Assembly (NCBI GenBank): GCA_030068075.1 | Contig: CM057833.1 | Span: forward strand, 44,721,587-44,785,586 | Source of the DNA: Paguma larvata | Lineage: Eukaryota; Chordata; Mammalia; Carnivora; Viverridae | Length of the DNA: 64,000 nucleotides | Direction of reading: 5' to 3' | In this document: positions 44,884-55,295 of the stretch, piece after piece | How positions within the stretch are numbered: the first letter of the stretch is position 1 | Layout of the letters: every line of letters starts with the position of its first letter | Notes under the pieces: generated by a model | Told to the model about the DNA's origin: nothing | Databases searched by the model: none | Seen by the model: only the letters and a program-made list of their open reading frames with translations | Made by a program: the position numbers and the translations under genes

Positions 44884-45101
44884 AAAAAATTTTTTTGATG
44901 TTTATTTATCATTGAGAGACACAGAGAGACAGAGTATGAGCAGGGGAGGGGCAGAGAGAGAGGGAGACACAGAATCCAAACCAGGGTCCAGGCTCTGAGC
45001 TGTGAGCACAGAGCCTGATGCAGGGCTCGAAACCACAAACCACGAGATCATGACCTGAGCAGAAGTTAGACGCTTAACCGACTGAGCCATCAGACACCCC
45101 G
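44884..45101 (-). mobile_element. CAN-SINE
   Basis: 'gatgtttatttatcattgag', GA-rich body, 'ccacgagatcatgacctgag', 'cgcttaaccgactgagcca'. Target duplication 'tgacttccaatgtcttt' at 44867 and 'tgacttcccatgttttt' at 45102. First subfamily ('gctgtgagcacagagcc' in reverse). Confidence 0.97.
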
Positions 45102-45118
45102 TGACTTCCCATGTTTTT

Positions 45119-45489
45119 TAAGAGAGGGATTAACAAATGGGTACCTTTCAAAAAATTCACATATAGGGTATCCCAGCAAAGAAAAGGGTGGCAGGAACTG
45201 CCTGGTGCTTGAGGCAAGCCACCCAGGGGCTGCTAAGGAGAGGGTGCTTTGTCACCTTCTCTTAAAGGCTGGGGAGAAGCTGCCTCCTGATGGCCCAGCA
45301 GCCGCCATAATGAAAACCACAGGGAAACATAACTCCAGGTGTGCCCGTGGTGAGTAAGACAGAAAATGATGGTGGGCTATGCATGGACCATTTCTTCACC
45401 TCCTGGTGGAATAACAGCTCTGATTATGGTGAAATCATGGGTTACTGAAAGAGAACTATGGATGTTTGCAGAATAAACTAGTTGCTACC
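45119..45489. other. Unassigned sequence
   Basis: No landmark recognised. Confidence 0.4.
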
Positions 45490-45680
45490 AGAGATTCAGA
45501 AGTGAGAAAAACAAAGGGATTTGGAGTCAGAAGTCAAAGCCCAGCTGCAGCTCCTTGAACTTCTCTGAGCCCACATTTCCATGCCTGGAAAACCGGGAGA
45601 ATGGGCAGTCTTTCACAGGATGGTTTTAAAGAACAAGTGACATAAATATACTTGAAAAGTGTCCAGTCCAGGACCAGGTG
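45490..45680 (+). repeat. MIR relic
   Basis: 'gatttggagtcagaagtcaa', 'ttgaacttctctgagccca' and 'aggatggttttaaagaac' in forward order. Confidence 0.65.
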
Positions 45681-45889
45681 GTGTTAAGGGGTCCAAATCT
45701 GCCCAGGCCAGGCTGCCATCTAGGGTTCCGCAAGGCTTCTTACGGGGGCGGGGAGTGCAGGGTCTGAAGGGAGGTCTGGTCGGGTGGAGCATCAGTGCTC
45801 AGGAATGGAAAACACACAAGAGATTCAGGGGAAGTGCGCTAATCTGAAGTCCCCAAGAGAAGGTAAAGAGAAATGAAGCGAACCCAACT

Positions 45890-46440
45890 GTGACTTCCCC
45901 TCTGGAGGATTCATTAATTTGTTACTTATTTGTTTGCAGAAACATGTATTATGTACGTAGTGTGTGTCATATACTGAAGTCAACTCTGAATTCACAGAAG
46001 AATCCAAACTCAGCCTTCTCTCAGAAAGTTCACCACAGCTATTATCCCCAGGCAAGCACCATGCGGATTGAGAGGAAACAGAAAAGGATATTAGCCTGAA
46101 AAGCTTAGGAGGGGAACTTTAGGATAGCTTCCTCGAGGAACTGATGTCTGTGCTGAGTTTAGTAATCTGCGCAGTAGTCGAGCAGGGCTGGAGAAGTCAG
46201 AGGGACGGTAGTGGGCACACTGAGGTCAGTGAAAGTACTTCGAATAGGACCTGGTAGGCAATGAGACAGGTAGGCAATGAGTCAAGAGGAAGAATCTGAA
46301 ACATCTTCCTGTACATGAACATCTTCCTGTAGACATGAACAGCCAGTGAAAGAGTTTAAAGCAGGGAAATGACTTCCACTTACCAGGGAGTAACAAATGG
46401 GAATCGGATGACAAGCCTGATGTTGTGTCTTGCTCTCCTC
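45890..46440 (-). repeat. L2 copy with microduplications
   Basis: 'attatgtacgtagtgtgtg', 'agcttcctcgaggaactgatg', 'gtgctgagtttagtaatctg', 'atgaacagccagtgaaagag' and 'tttaaagcagggaaatgac' follow L2 in reverse. It contains two fresh-looking short duplications at 46253-46281 and 46300-46332. Confidence 0.65.
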
Positions 46441-46532
46441 CCAATCCCCACATTAATTACCTAACTGACCTCCAAATCAAATCAAAGTCTGAAAACTGGG
46501 AAAACATGTGGGCACAACGTAAAACTGCAGTT

Positions 46533-46772
46533 ATTTTTTATTTTTTTTAAGTTTATTTATTTATTTATTTTGAGAAAGAGAATGAGAGAGTGAGAGCAAG
46601 AGAGAGAGAGAGCATGAGCAGGGGGGGGGGGGAGAGAGAAAGAGAGAGAGAATCCCAAGCAGACTCTGCACTGTCAGTGCAGAGCCTGATGTGGAGCTCA
46701 AAGTCACGAACTGTGAGATCATGACCTGAGCTGAAACCAACAGTCGGGCAACTGAGCCATCCAGACACCCCC
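46533..46772 (-). mobile_element. CAN-SINE, full length
   Basis: 'aagtttatttatttatttat', GA-rich body with a G12 run at 46621-46632, 'gagaatcccaagcagactc', 'gagatcatgacctgagctg', 'ggcaactgagccatccaga'. The 12-bp target duplication 'aaaactgcagtt' is perfect (46521-46532 and 46773-46784). Second subfamily, with a perfect palindrome at 46664-46684. Confidence 0.98.
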
Positions 46773-46814
46773 AAAACTGCAGTTCTAAAACAGGTGGGCA
46801 TAATAAACCATCAC

Positions 46815-46905
46815 TTTATTTCCTGAGCCAAAACCTTGGGGTTCTCGTCCTGTCCCTGCCATTAACAAGCTGTGTTACCTGGGCAGGTCACCCAAACCTG
46901 AGAAC
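46815..46905 (+). repeat. MIR fragment
   Basis: 'tccctgccattaacaagctg' with 'tgttacctgggcaggtcacc' is the MIR head-to-core region. Confidence 0.65.
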
Positions 46906-47189
46906 ACCTGCAGGTGACTGCCACTGTCACCACTATAGTTCTAACAGGACCATGTAAATCAAACTAATACTTTATTTAACTGAGCCATTGTTTTCATATT
47001 AGATCACCAGAATCCTTTAGCCAAAGAACTCTACCTCTTTCTGCATGCTGCCCCCTAGGGGATATGTCATTACTGGTGACTATGCCTCCCCCCATCTCCT
47101 TTACTACTTTTAGGTATTTCAGAGCTGTAGTTCTGCCACATACTTTCCTGAGGTCAATCGATTTGCATCAAATGGTGTTGAAGCTTCTA
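46906..47189. other. Unassigned sequence
   Basis: No landmark recognised in this 284-base stretch before the next L2. Confidence 0.4.
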
Positions 47190-47345
47190 GAAACCATTCA
47201 CTTAGCATGTATTTAGTGAATACTACTATGTACCAGGCACGGTTCTAGGCACAGGGTGTAAAAGTCAACATGGTCTGAGCCCTCAGGTAACAGATAATTT
47301 AGTTTGCGATGGGGAGGAGAGGAAGTAAACAATGATCAATCTCAA
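47190..47345 (-). repeat. L2 3'-end fragment
   Basis: 'gaatactactatgtaccagg', 'cacggttctaggcacaggg' and 'gtctgagccctcaggtaac' are close to the complement of L2. Confidence 0.85.
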
Positions 47346-47394
47346 ATAGAAATAAAAATCTAGTCTTGGTGCTATGTGTTATGTAGTGTTACCA

Positions 47395-47585
47395 ACACAG
47401 GATCTGGAGTCAGGACGCCTGGGTTCAAATCTATGTCTGCTGCTTTCCTAGTCTAATTTGGGGAAAATGCTTTCTGGGCCTCAGTTTTCACACAGGGGTA
47501 AGGAGTAAATGAGTTTATATATGCAAATCTTAGGACAGTGCCTGGATCTCAATAAGAACTAAAATAAATGTTAGCTAAATTTTTT
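47395..47585 (+). repeat. MIR, nearly full length
   Basis: 'gatctggagtcaggacgcc', 'tgggttcaaatctatgtct', 'tgggcctcagttttcacac' and 'gacagtgcctggatctcaat'. Confidence 0.88.
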
Positions 47586-47689
47586 ATAATTGCTTTTGAT
47601 TAGCCCCACAGGTGATTTCACTTATAATTTGGTAAACTAATGCTTGAAGGTGATGATCAATAAATAGGCAAAAACGACTCATATTTATA

Positions 47690-47790
47690 CATCACTTTCC
47701 AATTTCCAAAACATCTTCATATATATTCTCATTTGATAATCAAAACAATCTACTTGAATGGGTGGGCAAGGCAAGACATTTTTCTTAATG
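47690..47790 (-). repeat. Possible MIR fragment
   Basis: 'acatcttcatatatattctc' and 'atttgataatcaaaacaat' resemble the complement MIR tail only. Confidence 0.4.
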
Positions 47791-47880
47791 TCTTAATTGA
47801 TCATAGTGTCCTTAGTACTTAGCCTAGGGCCAGGTACACAGCAGGCATGAAATAAATGCTTGCTGAATTAATAAATATGG
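47790..47880 (+). repeat. L2 3' tail
   Basis: 'tagggccaggtacacagcag' and 'gcatgaaataaatgcttgct' then 'gaattaataaa' is the forward L2 tail. Confidence 0.75.
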
Positions 47881-47889
47881 ATGAGAGAA

Positions 47890-48010
47890 TAGAGGTAGGA
47901 TTTATTATGAGACAGCCATTGTGCTAGATGCATGACACACATTTAATTCAGAGAGCTTACGTGATTCTCTCAAAGCCACACAACTAAGCAAGAACAAGGG
48001 CTGGAGTATT
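47890..48010 (-). repeat. MIR fragment
   Basis: 'gccattgtgctagatgcatg' and 'ccacacaactaagcaagaa' are complement MIR tail and head. Confidence 0.55.
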
Positions 48011-48079
48011 AAACAAGAAGCTACTGCTTCTTCTGCAAAGCAACTGAAAAACTGCAGGGAGACCCCCTTGCTGTCACAT

Positions 48080-48165
48080 TTTTGTAGCTCTTGTCAGTGA
48101 AACTCCCTTCCTGCCTGGCACACAGTAGGCATTTATGGTAAGCATGAATAAGCATTCAATCATTG
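48080..48165 (+). repeat. MIR/L2 tail fragment
   Basis: 'cctgcctggcacacagtagg' followed by 'catttatggtaagcatgaa'. Confidence 0.55.
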
Positions 48166-48369
48166 TCAGTCAAAACACACTCAATATGTGCCTACCATGC
48201 TTTCCTGGAGCCTCGGGGTGTGTCTACTGAATGATGGTTATCTATCGACGTCCAAATCCTTCTAGGAGCCACTCCATTAAGACCCAGCGCACATCACGGT
48301 ACCACTAAGCAGTTCCCTAGATTCTATCAGCAGGACTACCCTAGATCAGAACCTTTCAGCACTTGTGCA

Positions 48370-48615
48370 TGTCAGCTGGTAGTTGCCTTCAACATCCCAC
48401 ATGATCTCGTTCCTGCCTACACTTGCAGACTTGATTTGACTCTTGACTTGACTCTAGCCTTCACTCACTGCCTCAGATGAACACAGCTGTCTTCCTGTGG
48501 GGTCTTCTCTCTCCAAAACCACTCTCCAACCCTAATCTGTGCCCTTCCTTAACAACCTGACTTTCAATCACTCTTCAGGTCTCTCTCTACAAGTCATTTC
48601 CCTGGACTTTTATGC
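48370..48615 (+). repeat. L2 fragment
   Basis: 'catgatctcgttcctgccta', 'tcactgcctcagatgaacac' and 'cttcaggtctctctctacaa' are forward L2 body words. Confidence 0.55.
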
Positions 48616-48844
48616 CTACATTAGGACCCTCTCATATACGCTCTGAGAGCGCGCTCTATGTTTCAAAATTCATGAAAAATGCATGCTGTACTATTGTAGG
48701 AATGGAAATTCAGCATGAATTAAGCAGACAAAATCCCCTGCCCTCATGGCAAATTCCTTGGCAGAGAAACCAGCATTTTCTCCTAAAACTCTATGATGAT
48801 TCAAATTATTTGAATGACCATTAGGGGGCTGTCTTTCACATTCT

Positions 48845-48945
48845 TTTGCAAGATGCAGGACAACAGGGGCTACCATTGTGTTCACTGCTGAATCTACAGA
48901 GCCTAGCACAGAGCCTGAAACCCGGCAGATACTCAGCAAGCTAGT
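48845..48945 (+). repeat. L2 3'-end fragment
   Basis: 'ttgtgttcactgctgaatct', 'gagcctagcacagagcctg' and 'gcagatactcagcaagct' match the L2 3' end. Confidence 0.65.
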
Positions 48946-48977
48946 TGTATTGAGTAAAATAGAGAAGTGCAGTTGAC

Positions 48978-49180
48978 AGGCTCTTGGGTGGCCCAGTCAA
49001 GCGTTCAACTCTTGGTTTCGGCCAAGTCATGATCTTGCGGCTTTGTGGGTTTGAGCCCTGTTTTTGGGCTCTGTGCTAGCAGCGTGGAGCCTGCTTGGGA
49101 TTCTCTCTCCCCGCCCCCGTCCCTCCCCGACTTGTATGCACTCTCTCTGACCAAATTAAAAAAAACTTAAAAAAAAATTC
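48978..49180 (+). mobile_element. CAN-SINE, diverged variant
   Basis: 'ggctcttgggtggcccagtc', 'gttcaactcttggtttcgg', 'tcatgatcttgcggctttg' and 'agcgtggagcctgcttggg' followed by a C/T body and two A-runs. It differs from the others in the middle section and probably represents a third, older subtype. Target duplication not clear. Confidence 0.92.
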
Positions 49181-49973
49181 AGATGAAAGAGGAATGCCTG
49201 CACGAATGAAGAAATGAATGCAGTTGAAATTTCCAAAGCATCCTCAACAGACTGATTTAAAAATTAGTTAAGGAAAAGGAAGGCAGGCATTCAAGCCACT
49301 ACTGTCACAAATTCAAGGAATCCACCATCTTTAAGAAGTCCCTTCAATCTCTGATGTGCGATGCACATATTTCTGCCAGGCAGAGGTATTTCAGAACAAG
49401 CGGCGAGGTAGTAATTATCTCCCCCAATATTCCTATAAATAGTTTTAGGCAGCCCTCCACCCATCCTGGTTTCATTATTGGGTTTCTGGGCTGAATCTGA
49501 AAGGCAGATTTTTGTTTTTTTAAGCCTTGGCAATTTGGAGGCTATAGTTGGCTTATAGGGACTATGCCTGCAGGTGCGAAAAAATACATTTTGCAAACAC
49601 AAAAACTACAAGGGGGTCAGGCTGAATCCTTTGAAACTGTGGCCTTACATCTTTTTATTTTATTTTCCTGAATTTTTGATGAGGACAGATTTTTGTTGGT
49701 ATGCTGCCCATTTTAATAGTGCATTGGAATTTGGCAGCTCTACTGGGAACCCATTGAAATGCAAAGAGAGGCCAGGTCTGTAAGTAGGATCTCTTTACCT
49801 GCATTCACTCTGGAAGAAGAGCAAATGTAAAGTGGAATTAACCACTGAATTCCCAGCGGAATCAAGATTGGAAATTGAAGGGGGGTGGTTTCATTCACTG
49901 AAATACGAATTCTGAACAGCAGGCTTCAAAAAGAAAAGGTATGGTAGCTACGCTTGCATTTGGGTAAGGACTT
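49181..49973. other. Unassigned unique sequence
   Basis: 0.8 kb without recognised repeats. The 103-codon minus frame at 49291-49602 is unrecognised. Confidence 0.45.
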
Positions 49974-50016
49974 TATATATATATAAATATATTTTTACAT
50001 ATATATATATATACTC
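49974..50016. repeat. (AT)n-rich tract
   Basis: Interrupted TA dinucleotides ('tatatatataaatatat' and 'catatatatatatatatac'). Confidence 0.9.
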
Positions 50017-50129
50017 ATATATTCATCCATTATTTCATTTCATCCTCATTGAAGCCCTGTGATTAAATTATCACAGGAGTTGGTACCAATTTTTTTTTTC
50101 TGTACAAATCAGATCATGTAATTGTACCT

Positions 50130-50240
50130 CATTGCTAAGTTCAGAGACACTCTGTTGCTTTCAGGATGAAGTCCAAAGTCCAGGCTCGCCATATCTGAAA
50201 TAACCCACTTTCATAGCTATGTCTTCTGTTATTCATTCAT
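50130..50240 (+). repeat. L2 fragment
   Basis: 'tgttgctttcaggatgaag' with 'tccaaagtccaggctcgcc' is the L2 'ggctccccattgcccttagg' region, reading forward. Confidence 0.55.
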
Positions 50241-50465
50241 TCCCTGGTACTGAGCAGGAAGCACAGTCCTTGCTTGCTAAGATCCTTCAGTGCAACAAGG
50301 GAGGACACATAGACAATCAATTCAAGTGCATACATATTAGGATGCCTGATAGTAGGGGCTCCTGAAGGGAAGGGGGATCAAGTTGACATCTGTTAGGTGG
50401 GTGAAATGTGGAGAACAGTGTGGGGTGCTAACACAGGCTAGGTTCAGGCACAGGAAATACTGGCT
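50225..50465 (-). repeat. L2 3'-end fragment
   Basis: 'attcattcattccctggtac', 'gaagcacagtccttgcttgc' and a following body ('acacaggctaggttcaggc') read in reverse. Confidence 0.5.
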
Positions 50466-51499
50466 ACGAAGGAGCACAAGAAAGAGCATTATCCCCACAG
50501 AGACGGCCACACAGTATAACTGTCCCATGATTGTTCCAAGATTTGGACAATCGAACAGAAAGATCTCAACCTTGTTTCCCCATGAGATGAGCTGTTACTA
50601 ACTCCTGAATTCCCCTTTCACTTATTTCCATCTCTGCTTTCTCTGCTTCTCCATCAAGCTTTGCATGTACATCTATCTCTTCTCATTTGACATAAGTTCC
50701 CTGAATCCAAGAAAGGTGAAATGTGGAAGCTGACACACAAGTGCATGGATGCGCTAAGCAGGGACCCACTGCCTGAGATGATGAGCAAGGAGGCCTTGGT
50801 GAGGTGGGATCAGTCACCCGTGAAACATGCCGCATGTTACTGCTCTCAGTGGCATGGGTGACAGCGGTAGAGGCAGCAGAACAACAACTGGGCCAGCTTC
50901 CATGCTAAGCTGACCAAGAAAAAAATGACCAATGGGGATCTTTGTACCACCTCCCTTTGACAGCGAAGAAAGGCCCCCTCCAGTGGTTAATCAATGGCAA
51001 GGCTCACCATATTTGGTGGACTTTGCAGCTGGATATGCTGTCTCTGTTCCAACCCAAGCCCATATCCCCATATCGGTGTGTTTTTCATCTCTGAGTCTCA
51101 ACGCCTGTTTGTTTGAAGGACATTATGTAACCTGTTCTGCTTCTGGACAACTGATATAGACAAAGAGGCATGCCTTGCTAGATTTGGCTTGACTTCATCT
51201 CAGAGCAGTGCTGTTAAAAAGATACCAGCAAAATACTTTTTTCCTCCAAATGGAACAGCGCTTGGAAAAACAAAAATCCAAAAAAATAACAAAAGATAAA
51301 ACTCAGTTCTTTTGAAAGAGACGTAGGTAGCACTGGGCACCACTGACCCAAGCTCCCTCTTAACCTCCTGAGTCCTGAGGTACCTCCACAGACCTAAGTT
51401 TCCACAGAACAAGAAATGAAAACACCAGCCTAAAGAAACACCTAGTGTTTGTATCCCGCTGGTCTACAAGGTTAGCATTCGATACAGATCTGGAACATT
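50466..51499. other. Unassigned unique sequence
   Basis: About 1 kb. The 75-codon frame at 50932-51159 and its surroundings match no repeat or protein I recognise. Confidence 0.45.
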
Positions 51500-51705
51500 A
51501 AGGGGGAAGACCTAGATTTGGAGTCACTAGAGTTTGATTCTTGACCTGGGCACTTCTTGGATGGTATGACCTCAGCTTCCTAAAGCCTCAGCTTCCTTCT
51601 GTATATGGTAGGGATCAATAAAGGTTTTGCTGGAATTGTCCTGTGGATCAGGTAAGATGTAGGTAAAGTATTTCATGTAACACACAGGCGGCAAATAAAA
51701 GCTGA
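51500..51705 (+). repeat. MIR relic
   Basis: 'ctagatttggagtcactag', 'tgacctcagcttcctaaagc' and 'gtggatcaggtaagatgtag' in forward MIR order. Confidence 0.65.
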
Positions 51706-52239
51706 ATTAGCATTTGTGATTAAGGTTGACGTGTTACTTACTACTGTCATGTGCTTTTTATCAAGATTTTCACTCATTGTGATCAGATATAGGCCTAGAA
51801 GGCTCTGAAAAATGGCAGTGATTCTTCACTCCCCACCCCCATTAAAATACAAATGGCAACACTAATTTCAAAGAGCTTTCAATGCAGTGAAGAAAAACAT
51901 GGCTGAAACAATTTCTTATATGAGCTTCTCACCTTTCAAAAATCAGGCTGCTTTGTGGAGAATTAAAGCCTACCCATTTGAGGGTGTTAATGGAGTGTCA
52001 GAGAAAAGAGGCACCTCGCCGAAGGTATCAGGACCGTTCGTGTGTTCTCTTAGGAGTTCGGCAGCCCTTAGTTACTGTATATAGCATGGGGAGAAAAACC
52101 CCCGCACCCAATACAAAAGAGAATTTGTGACACCATCTAATGAGAGGCAAAGTCCCTAGGAAGCAAAATCTTCCAGAAAATTGGGTTTCCTGGCAGTCTA
52201 CCTCAATAGCAATTGGCTGGTTCAGCCTGATGTCACTCA
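51706..52239. other. Candidate conserved non-coding block
   Basis: About 530 bases free of repeats with evenly complex composition ('gagctttcaatgcagtg', 'atcaggctgctttgtgg', 'gcaattggctggttcagcc'). Inferred from texture only. Confidence 0.35.
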
Positions 52240-52332
52240 TCGTACTTTCAAACAATTATTTTTCGTGCACCTTCAATGTGGTAGGCATTGAGTACACAGC
52301 AATGAACAGGAGGGGCACGGTCTTTTAGTCAA
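52240..52332 (-). repeat. L2 3'-end fragment
   Basis: 'gcaccttcaatgtggtagg' and 'attgagtacacagcaatgaa' are complement L2. Confidence 0.65.
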
Positions 52333-52499
52333 GGAGCAAGCAGGGGTCGGGTGAGGTAGGAAGGTTTTCCCCAATGGGGCCCCAAAGTCAGAGTCTTCTC
52401 ATGGAGACATCCGCTGCTTTCCTTACATGGAAACAGAGCTAAGAATGACTGATCATCTCCAGTTTGTCAGAAACCACAGGACACGTCAATATGCCACCT

Positions 52500-52670
52500 C
52501 ATCCAACGTGCACATCCCTCCCCTCAGGAGCTAGGTATGAGCTCCCTGGCCTTAAAGATGTGAACACTCAGCCTGGAAAGAGGCAATGCCCTTTGTTCAA
52601 GGTCACAGAGCTACAAGGTAGCTGACCCGAGACTGCCTGAACTCAAAGCCGATGTGTTTTCACCAGGCTT
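52500..52670 (-). repeat. MIR relic
   Basis: 'tttgttcaaggtcacagagc', 'tacaaggtagctgacccga' and 'actcaaagccgatgtgtttt' are the complement head half. Confidence 0.75.
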
Positions 52671-53089
52671 GCGTCTCTCCAGCACACTGGTTTAACAAAC
52701 CTAATTTCATTAATATGTACAATGTCTCCAAGCACATCCAAACAGTACAGAGCAAATGACTGTTGCAAAGAGAAATTAGTGGCTCTACATTTAGAAACCA
52801 CATGTCTTTATTGGCACTTCTCTTTCTCTCTCTTAATGCTCTCTCCAATACCAATTCACTTTATTCTTTTCAATGAGCATTTATCCAATTTAAAGTCAAT
52901 GAAAAATAATGTACATTTTTCAACAAGTTTACATTAAGCACTGCAGAAGTGCTTATGTGCTATTTAGTGCTGATGGCGCTGGAGCATGGAACGCATTTGA
53001 ATATGTCTTTAATTGAAGTCCAAAGGGGTTAGCAGGAAGCTGGTTTTGTTCTATAATTTAGGTAACTAAGAGCTTGTTAGAAAGGCTTT
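52671..53089. other. Candidate conserved non-coding block
   Basis: AT-rich, complex sequence with 'ctaatttcattaatatg' near 52700 and 'gtctttaattgaagtcc' near 53005. No repeat landmark. Enhancer-like texture is an inference. Confidence 0.35.
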
Positions 53090-53150
53090 GGGGGAGAGCA
53101 GGGAGAGGCAGGGAGAGGGGAGGAGGGAGAGGGAAAGGAAGAGATGCTTA
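53090..53150 (+). repeat. Purine-rich low-complexity tract
   Basis: G/A-rich 'gggagaggcagggagagg'-type sequence with a single C and few T. Confidence 0.85.
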
Positions 53151-53239
53151 GCTAAGGGAACCAGAGATAAAACTGCAGGAGACACACCCTTCTATCACCA
53201 CCCTCTCTGCAGCCTGGAGGATGATTTAAACGGTGCGCC

Positions 53240-53345
53240 GGTCTAGCACAGAGCACCAGCAGTCAAAGGCTTCACAGTCAAAGATCTGGGTTCTATTTCC
53301 AGCTCCATGAGTTCCTAACTCTGATGCCTCATCGTTGAGATCTAT
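53240..53345 (+). repeat. MIR head fragment
   Basis: 'gatctgggttctatttccag' then 'ctccatgagttcctaactc' is a degraded forward MIR head. Confidence 0.55.
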
Positions 53346-53659
53346 GACATGGAGCAGTCTGAGATTCTGTGAAAAACAGCAGAGACTTCAACACAACCGT
53401 GCTGATTACTTTTACCTCTCCTTTGTGTTTTAAGTGAGAATTTCAGCGCCCAGGGCCATCTCTTCCCATTTGCTCTTCCTCTCACAAGACGAATCGCTGC
53501 TGTTGTGTGCCAGGCTAAGGGGTTCCTGGTCTGCTCTTTTCCACCAAAAACTGTGTTGAAGCCCAGGTCCTCGTGGTTTGTATGGGCTGTGTCTACAGCT
53601 CAGAACGGAGTCTCAAGCAAGGGACTCTATCAAGAGGCAGGGAGGAGAAACAGGGAAGG

Positions 53660-53870
53660 GGTGCCTGGGTGGCTCAGTTGGGTGAGCGTCCAACTTTGGC
53701 TCAGGTTATGATCTCACTGTTCGTGAGTTTGAGCCCCGTAGCAGGCTCTCTGCTGTCAGTGCAGAACCTGCTTCAGATCCTCTGTCCCCGCCCCCCCCCA
53801 TGTCCCTCTCCCGCTCTTACTCTTTCTCTCTCTCTCAAAAATGAATAAAATGTTAAAAAAAAAAAAAAAA
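53660..53870 (+). mobile_element. CAN-SINE, full length
   Basis: 'gggtgcctgggtggctcag' (A-box), 'cgtgagtttgagccccgta' (B-box), 'tctgctgtcagtgcagaac', CT-rich body, 'ctcaaaaatgaataaaatg' and A16 tail. Target duplication roughly 'gaaacagggaa' before and 'gaaagaaggaaa' after. Second-subfamily middle section. Confidence 0.97.
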
Positions 53871-54889
53871 GAAAGAAGGAAATATGCAGGTGTTTTCAAG
53901 TCAGAAAGACTCTCCTTCGGCCCCTGAGTCTCCTGTGTTACACACAGGCACTGTAACAAATAAGTGGCATGCTGTAAGATGTCTGACACATAGTAGGCGC
54001 TCTAACGAGAGCCACACTTGTTTTTATTAACAAACGTTGTTTGCCGCAGATATCACGGAAATGTAGATGATAAAAGTTTGGCCTCTTCAGTTTATGAGTT
54101 TTCCCCAAAGGAAAAGCAGGAAAAATTTTTATGTCTATTTATAAACATAATTTAATGAATTATTTTACGGCCTCTCTCTTTCCAATTGGAGCTTAACATG
54201 CATTTGCTAGATTTTTATTTCCTCAGGCAAGGCTTCAAGTCTTGAGTTGGACAATGTATTTACATCTTAAAGGGCCTGATTCTTAAAAAGTTTAACACAA
54301 CCACAGTTCAAAACGAGCTGATGTACATGCTTGATGAACACAGTTCAAAACATGGCTGATTTGTCGGGTCATGTGAAAAGTGTCCACAAAAGTCAAAGAC
54401 CTTGAAACTGACATAAGACATTCTTGGAAACAGAGCTGGGAAAATACTTCGTGTCTTACTTTGAGTTGCCCTAAAGCAGACCCTGAAATAAGAATTCCAG
54501 TCAAGAATTCCACCTCATTCCCCTGAGGAGGTGATATAAGAAACAGAGGGTATATAAGAAAGGGATTAAACCAAATATCCAAAGTAGAAAACAGTATAAA
54601 CACACAACCTCAGAACTATCCAACCCAAAGGGTGTAAGAACTGGGGTGTTTAAACACTAACTCCCAGAATCACCGGTCAGCGGCGGCTCTCAAGAAATCT
54701 CAACAACCGTGACCAGCAGAACGGCCTTCCTCAGTTATACAAAAGTCCGCAAAGAAGTGCAGCTATGGGCAGCTGGCACTGGAATGGCAGAGAACGGATA
54801 TGGTAGGGCCCTGGCAGTCTGTGTCCCTTCCTAACGAGGTTTCCTGTGTACATGCTGTGGACTACGCTGTTCCCTTAGCCAGGAACAAC
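53871..54889. other. Unique sequence; candidate conserved block at 54000-54300
   Basis: No repeats. 54000-54300 is AT-rich with a MEF2-type consensus CTATTTATAA at 54135-54144 and 'aatttaatgaattatttt' downstream. A 103-codon minus frame at 54292-54603 is unrecognised. Confidence 0.4.
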
Positions 54890-55060
54890 GATCTTCATGA
54901 CGTTCTCACCAGCTTACCCCTTCTTATCCTTCGGCAGCCACCTCCTTAGGCACACATCCTCTGCCACCACTCGTTTATAGCATCATACTAATACCATCCG
55001 CATCTCAAGCATCTCTGCGGTTCAAGCATCTGGAACAGAATCTGGCCCATGATAAATTAA
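54890..55060 (+). repeat. L2 fragment
   Basis: 'cacctccttaggcacacatc' and 'ctctgcggttcaagcatctg' then 'gaacagaatctggcccatga' resemble the forward L2 3' half. Confidence 0.5.
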
Positions 55061-55139
55061 CGAGTCCACTCTTACCTGAGTGCTCTTGATGGCATAAACT
55101 GTGACAAGTGACCTCATTGCACTTTCTTTTTCTAGTTTT

Positions 55140-55295
55140 CATGATATTCCTTTTTATTAATTTTCATCCTCATTTCATAGATGAGGAAACTGAGGCCCAG
55201 GGGAATCAAGAGCAAAAGACTGAGAGCTCCAATATGGCAAGACAGAGATTCAGATCTGGGACTGTTTGATTCTAAAGCCATGTCTTAACCTAGGT
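55140..55295 (-). repeat. MIR relic
   Basis: 'ttcatagatgaggaaactga', 'ggcccaggggaatcaagag' and 'ttctaaagccatgtcttaac' are complement core to head. Confidence 0.85.
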
